The notes under the pieces are model-generated. The model was not told where the DNA came from. It did not search any database and saw only the letters and a list, made by a program, of their open reading frames with translations. Both the position numbers and the translations under genes were made by a program. DNA of 10,059 nucleotides from Burkholderiales bacterium (GTDB lineage Bacteria > Pseudomonadota > Gammaproteobacteria > Burkholderiales > Burkholderiaceae_C): assembly GCA_005793295.1 (NCBI GenBank), contig SXSX01000086.1, forward strand, positions 1 to 10,059, in the 5' to 3' direction. Each line of letters begins with the position of its first letter. Position 1 is the stretch's first letter. Of this stretch, positions 7,125 to 10,059 are shown in pieces.

Positions 7125-7139
7125 GAGCCAGCGACCACT

Positions 7140-8552
7140 ATGACCGAGGGAATTTCTAATCTGCCGTCTGAGCCCCGAGGGCATGAAATCGGCCAAAGTC
7201 TGTGGCAGTCGTGCGTCGATCAGCTCGCCCAGGAGCTGCCCGAGCAGCAGTTCAACACCTGGATCAAACCCTTAAGCGCACAAGTTTCTGATGACATGTC
7301 AAAGGTCATGATTTTTGTGGCCAACCGCTTCAAGCTCGACTGGGTGCGCGCCCAGTACAGCGTGCGGATTGCTGCGTTATTAGAAAAACTTTATGGTCAG
7401 CCCGTTCAGGTTGAATTATCCATTTCTCCTCGAGAAATGCCTTCGCGAAGCGCGTACTTGGAGCCTGTGTCGGAGTCTCTTGGCGTGAGTTCTGAGCCGC
7501 AAGCCACAGACCAGCGGTCCGACGGTTTACAGAAAAACCGGCTCAACAGCATGCTGACCTTTGAGACCTTGGTGGAGGGTACAGCCAACCGGATGGCCCG
7601 AGCCGCAGCCATGCATGTGGCCACCATGCCGGGGCATTTGTACAACCCCTTGTTTATATACGGCGGCGTGGGTTTGGGTAAGACGCATTTGATGCATGCG
7701 GTGGGGAATCGCTTGCTGGCCGACAAGCCTGGATCCAAAGTTCTCTACATCCATGCAGAACAATTTGTCTCGGATGTGGTTAAAGCGTACCAGCGCAAGA
7801 CTTTTGATGAATTTAAAGACAAATACCATTCCTTGGATTTGTTGTTAATTGACGATGTGCAGTTCTTTGCCAACAAAGACCGGACCCAAGAGGAGTTTTT
7901 CAACGCCTTTGAAGCCCTTTTGGCTAAAAAGTCGCACATTGTCATGACCAGCGACACCTATCCCAAGGGTTTGACGGACATTCATGAGCGCTTGGTTTCG
8001 CGATTTGATTCCGGCCTGACCGTGGCCATTGAGCCGCCTGAGCTCGAGATGCGGGTGGCTATTTTGATCAATAAAGCCCGCGTTGAAGGGGCCGATATGC
8101 CAGAAGAAGTAGCGTTTTTCGTGGCTAAAAATGTGCGTTCTAACGTGCGGGAACTTGAAGGCGCTCTGCGCAAATGCCTGGCGTACTCCCGGTTTAACCA
8201 AAAAGAAATCTCGATCCAACTTGCACGGGAAGCGCTGCGGGACCTTTTGTCGATCCAAAACCGACAAATCTCGGTGGAAAACATCCAAAAAACGGTTGCC
8301 GATTATTACAAAATCAAAGTCGCCGACATGTATTCAAAAAAACGCCCAGCCAGCATCGCCCGTCCGCGCCAAATCGCCATGTATTTGGCCAAAGAATTGA
8401 CCCAAAAAAGCCTGCCCGAGATCGGTGAGTTGTTTGGGGGGCGGGACCACACCACAGTGCTACACGCGGTGCGCAAAATCAGCGGGGAGCGCCAACAAAT
8501 GTTGGAATTGAACCAGCAGCTTCACGTGTTGGAGCAAACCCTCAAGGGCTAG
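7140..8552 (+). CDS. dnaA: Chromosomal replication initiator protein DnaA
   Basis: 470-residue AAA+ initiator that binds DnaA boxes, melts oriC as an ATP-bound oligomer and loads the helicase. Domain I (about 1-90) contains QELPEQQFNTWIKPL, followed by a variable linker (about 95-135). Domain III has Walker A GGVGLGKTH (175-183), Walker B LLLIDD (234-239), TSDTYPK (sensor 1) and RLVSRFDSGL with the arginine-finger region. Domain IV ends in the box-reading signature GGRDHTTVLHA (433-443). ATG 7140 (MTEGISNLPSE) is chosen over the in-frame GTG at 7068, because the 24 extra residues would be encoded by the DnaA boxes and promoter and do not resemble DnaA. It is first of the dnaA-dnaN-gyrB series and probably represses itself through the box at 7067-7075. 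Confidence 0.97.
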   Translation: MTEGISNLPSEPRGHEIGQSLWQSCVDQLAQELPEQQFNTWIKPLSAQVSDDMSKVMIFVANRFKLDWVRAQYSVRIAALLEKLYGQPVQVELSISPREMPSRSAYLEPVSESLGVSSEPQATDQRSDGLQKNRLNSMLTFETLVEGTANRMARAAAMHVATMPGHLYNPLFIYGGVGLGKTHLMHAVGNRLLADKPGSKVLYIHAEQFVSDVVKAYQRKTFDEFKDKYHSLDLLLIDDVQFFANKDRTQEEFFNAFEALLAKKSHIVMTSDTYPKGLTDIHERLVSRFDSGLTVAIEPPELEMRVAILINKARVEGADMPEEVAFFVAKNVRSNVRELEGALRKCLAYSRFNQKEISIQLAREALRDLLSIQNRQISVENIQKTVADYYKIKVADMYSKKRPASIARPRQIAMYLAKELTQKSLPEIGELFGGRDHTTVLHAVRKISGERQQMLELNQQLHVLEQTLKG

Positions 8553-8677
8553 AGCACTTTAGGGAAAATAGTCTCAAAGCCCTCCAATCGAGGGCATAAA
8601 ACAGCGAAAATGGCGGGTAGTGCGACGAGGCCGGCACAACGCCCCATAGATAGTAAAAATATACATTGGAGATTGAC
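8553..8677. other. dnaA-dnaN intergenic region with a perfect 6-base hairpin
   Basis: The 125-base gap contains GCCCTC (8579-8584), loop CAATC, and GAGGGC (8590-8595), a perfect GC-rich stem. It is followed by ATAAAACAG rather than a T-run, so it is not a convincing intrinsic terminator. AGCCCT (8578-8583) can also pair with AGGGCT (8545-8550) across the dnaA stop codon, so two alternative structures are possible. No convincing DnaA box or sigma70 promoter was found in the gap, though a dnaN promoter may exist. Confidence 0.35.
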
Positions 8678-9784
8678 ATGATCGTATTGAAAGCAGCGCA
8701 AGACCAAGTCTTATCGGTTTTGCAGTCGGTTGCCGGCATTGTGGAGCGCCGACATACCCTGCCTATCTTGGCCAATGTGCTGGTGCGTAAAACCGGTGCC
8801 TCAGTTCAGTTCACCACCAGCGATCTTGAAATTCAGATCCGAACCAACGCGGAGTTGGGCGGCGATACGGGTGACTTCACCACCACCATAGGCGCTCGTA
8901 AATTGATCGATATTTTGCGCACTATGCCCTCAGACCAAACCGTCTCGCTGGAATCAAGCCAAAACAAAATCATTCTCAAAGGCGGCAAAAGCAAGTTCAC
9001 ATTGCAAACCATGGCTGCGGAAGATTTTCCGCTGGTGCAAGAGTCCACCAGTTTTGGCCCCGTATTTAGCGTGCCCCAAAAGACGCTTAAAAGCCTGCTC
9101 GAGCAAGTCTCGTTTGCGATGGCCGTTCACGATATTCGTTACTACCTCAACGGCATTTTGTTTGTCGCTGAAGGCAAGCAGCTGAGCTTAGTGGCTACCG
9201 ACGGCCACCGCTTGGCTTTTGCATCGGCAACCTTGGACGTGGAAGTTCCAAAACAAGAAGTCATCTTGCCGCGTAAAACGGTCATTGAATTGCAGCGTTT
9301 GTTATCGGATGCCGAGGGCGCCATTGAAATGCAATTTGCCAGCAACCAAGCCCGCTTTACGTTTGGCGGTATGGAGTTTGTGACCAAGCTGGTTGAAGGC
9401 AAGTTCCCAGACTACAACCGTGTGATCCCCAAGAACCACAAAAACACTATCACGCTGGGCCGCGAAACCTTGCTCAAAACGTTGCAACGTACTGCTATTT
9501 TGACCAGCGAGAAATTCAAAGGCGTTCGCTTGAACATTGACCCCGGCACTTTGCGTGTGGCTTCCAACAATGCCGAGCAAGAGGAAGCGGTCGATGAGCT
9601 CGACATCGATTACGGCGGCGACAGCATCGAAATCGGCTTTAACGTCACCTACTTGATCGACGCCTTGGCCAATATGGGTCAAGACATGGTTACCTTGGAG
9701 CTCTCTGACGGTAACAGCTCCGCGCTGCTGACGATTCCCGACAACGCCACGTTCAAGTACGTGGTGATGCCGATGCGTATTTGA
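8678..9784 (+). CDS. dnaN: DNA polymerase III beta subunit (sliding clamp)
   Basis: 368-residue clamp that dimerises into a ring around DNA and tethers Pol III and other replication and repair proteins. Three clamp domains of about 120 residues each are evident. Recognisable runs are ERRHTLPILANVL and TTSDLEIQI (domain 1), DIRYYLNGILF and LVATDGHRLA (domain 2), and SEKFKGVRL with the C-terminal YVVMPMRI that lines the partner-binding cleft. Length is typical. ATG 8678 is the start because GGAG (8668-8671) stands six bases upstream, while the in-frame TTG at 8666 would overlap this ribosome site and add MEID. It lies 125 bases after dnaA and 65 before gyrB, all on the plus strand. Confidence 0.98.
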   Translation: MIVLKAAQDQVLSVLQSVAGIVERRHTLPILANVLVRKTGASVQFTTSDLEIQIRTNAELGGDTGDFTTTIGARKLIDILRTMPSDQTVSLESSQNKIILKGGKSKFTLQTMAAEDFPLVQESTSFGPVFSVPQKTLKSLLEQVSFAMAVHDIRYYLNGILFVAEGKQLSLVATDGHRLAFASATLDVEVPKQEVILPRKTVIELQRLLSDAEGAIEMQFASNQARFTFGGMEFVTKLVEGKFPDYNRVIPKNHKNTITLGRETLLKTLQRTAILTSEKFKGVRLNIDPGTLRVASNNAEQEEAVDELDIDYGGDSIEIGFNVTYLIDALANMGQDMVTLELSDGNSSALLTIPDNATFKYVVMPMRI

Positions 9785-9849
9785 TTTTTGTCCCCCGTAT
9801 TTTTTCTGTATTTGACACCGTACCTGCGACCACCTGAGAGAAGTTATCC

Positions 9850-10059
9850 ATGACCGAAGAAAACCAGCACGCTCCCTTGCCCCATGACGGTGAGGAAGGC
9901 GTGCACACCGGCGAAGGTACCGCCGATAGCTCCAATTTTCAGCCCACCATTGACACCAACCAAGCCGGCGCGACCGAGGCCTATGGCGAGGGCTCGATCC
10001 AAATTTTGGAAGGCTTAGAGGCGGTGCGTAAACGCCCGGGCAGGTACATCGGCGACACG
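9850..10059 (+). CDS. gyrB: DNA gyrase subunit B, N-terminal 70 residues, cut by window edge
   Basis: ATPase subunit of DNA gyrase, which introduces negative supercoils. I translated it by hand: ATG 9850 opens a frame of 70 codons to the edge. Residues 1-48 are an acidic, Gly/Thr-rich extension, roughly 35 residues longer than in E. coli GyrB, leading into SIQILEGLEAVRKRPG at 49-64, the start of the GHKL ATPase domain. The next residue is Arg (AGG, 10042-10044) where family members have Met in RKRPGMYIGDT; YIGDT follows normally. A purine-rich GAGAGAAG (9836-9843) serves as ribosome site. The position after dnaN is the standard one. GyrB is favoured over ParE by this context. Confidence 0.95.
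   Translation, partial: MTEENQHAPLPHDGEEGVHTGEGTADSSNFQPTIDTNQAGATEAYGEGSIQILEGLEAVRKRPGRYIGDT

Larger units (their letters stand above)
6902..7139. other. Putative chromosomal replication origin (oriC) in the rpmH-dnaA gap
   Basis: This 238-base non-coding stretch separates the leftward rpmH operon from rightward dnaA-dnaN-gyrB, the classical bacterial origin arrangement. It contains a perfect DnaA box (7067-7075), an opposed 8/9 box (7116-7124), a degenerate box one helical turn before the perfect one, and AT-rich patches at 6953-6971 and 7072-7097 that could unwind. Genes on both sides run away from it. Only two convincing boxes are present, fewer than in many origins, so this could instead be only the dnaA control region with oriC outside the window. 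GC-skew of the whole chromosome would decide. Confidence 0.55.

Noticed and set aside
9812..9840. Perfect TTGACA at 9812-9817 as a gyrB promoter
   Set aside because: At 17 bases spacing the downstream hexamer is TGAGAG, which is not a -10, and 16 or 18 bases are no better. A gyrB promoter here is possible but unsupported.
9844..9852. DnaA-box-like TTATCCATG at the gyrB start
   Set aside because: Two mismatches, both in the usually conserved last positions, and it includes the gyrB ATG. Matches of this quality occur by chance; a similar TTATCCATT occurs inside dnaA.

Overview
The window is the chromosomal replication-origin neighbourhood of a betaproteobacterium. Protein wording best fits Burkholderiales, probably Comamonadaceae-like (judged from remembered family sequence, not a search). 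The pointers are the order mnmE-yidC-yidD-rnpA-rpmH | dnaA-dnaN-gyrB, a DnaA whose AAA+ and C-terminal halves read like Burkholderiales DnaA, a lysine in place of the enterobacterial arginine in the YidC groove, and a GyrB with a long acidic N-terminal extension.

Layout. Positions 1-289 (minus) hold the N-terminal part of an arabinose-5-phosphate isomerase (KdsD), cut by the window edge. A 43-base divergent gap separates it from a plus-strand pair: a CPA2 cation:proton antiporter with RCK domains (333-2336) and, 5 bases later, adenine phosphoribosyltransferase (2342-2896). These converge on a minus-strand operon read away from the origin: rpmH (6767-6901), rnpA, yidD, yidC and mnmE (ending at 2920). 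The rnpA/yidD and yidD/yidC joints overlap, and yidC/mnmE abut. The rpmH-dnaA gap (6902-7139) is the likely oriC. It carries a good leftward rpmH promoter, a 10-base tandem repeat containing a perfect DnaA box, an inverted near-perfect DnaA box, and a plausible dnaA promoter whose -10 lies over the perfect box. Rightward follow dnaA (7140-8552), dnaN (8678-9784) and the first 70 codons of gyrB (9850 to the end).

The genes work together. DnaA opens the origin, DnaN is the sliding clamp and GyrB is a gyrase subunit. RpmH is ribosomal protein L34 and RnpA the RNase P protein. YidD and YidC act in membrane-protein insertion, and MnmE modifies tRNA wobble uridines. Both operons run with the replication forks leaving the presumed origin, while the antiporter-apt pair runs head-on to the leftward fork.

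This is an ordinary, highly conserved housekeeping region and I see no new system in it. Two point-level oddities deserve a check. The mnmE reading frame has its full conserved N-terminus but no ATG, GTG or TTG in front of it; only an ATT, or a GTA that a single G-to-A change in the overlapping yidC stop would explain. Also, GyrB carries Arg where the near-invariant Met of the RKRPGMYIGDT motif is expected. Both could be real or could be consensus errors. No rRNA, tRNA, mobile element, CRISPR array or large repeat was seen.
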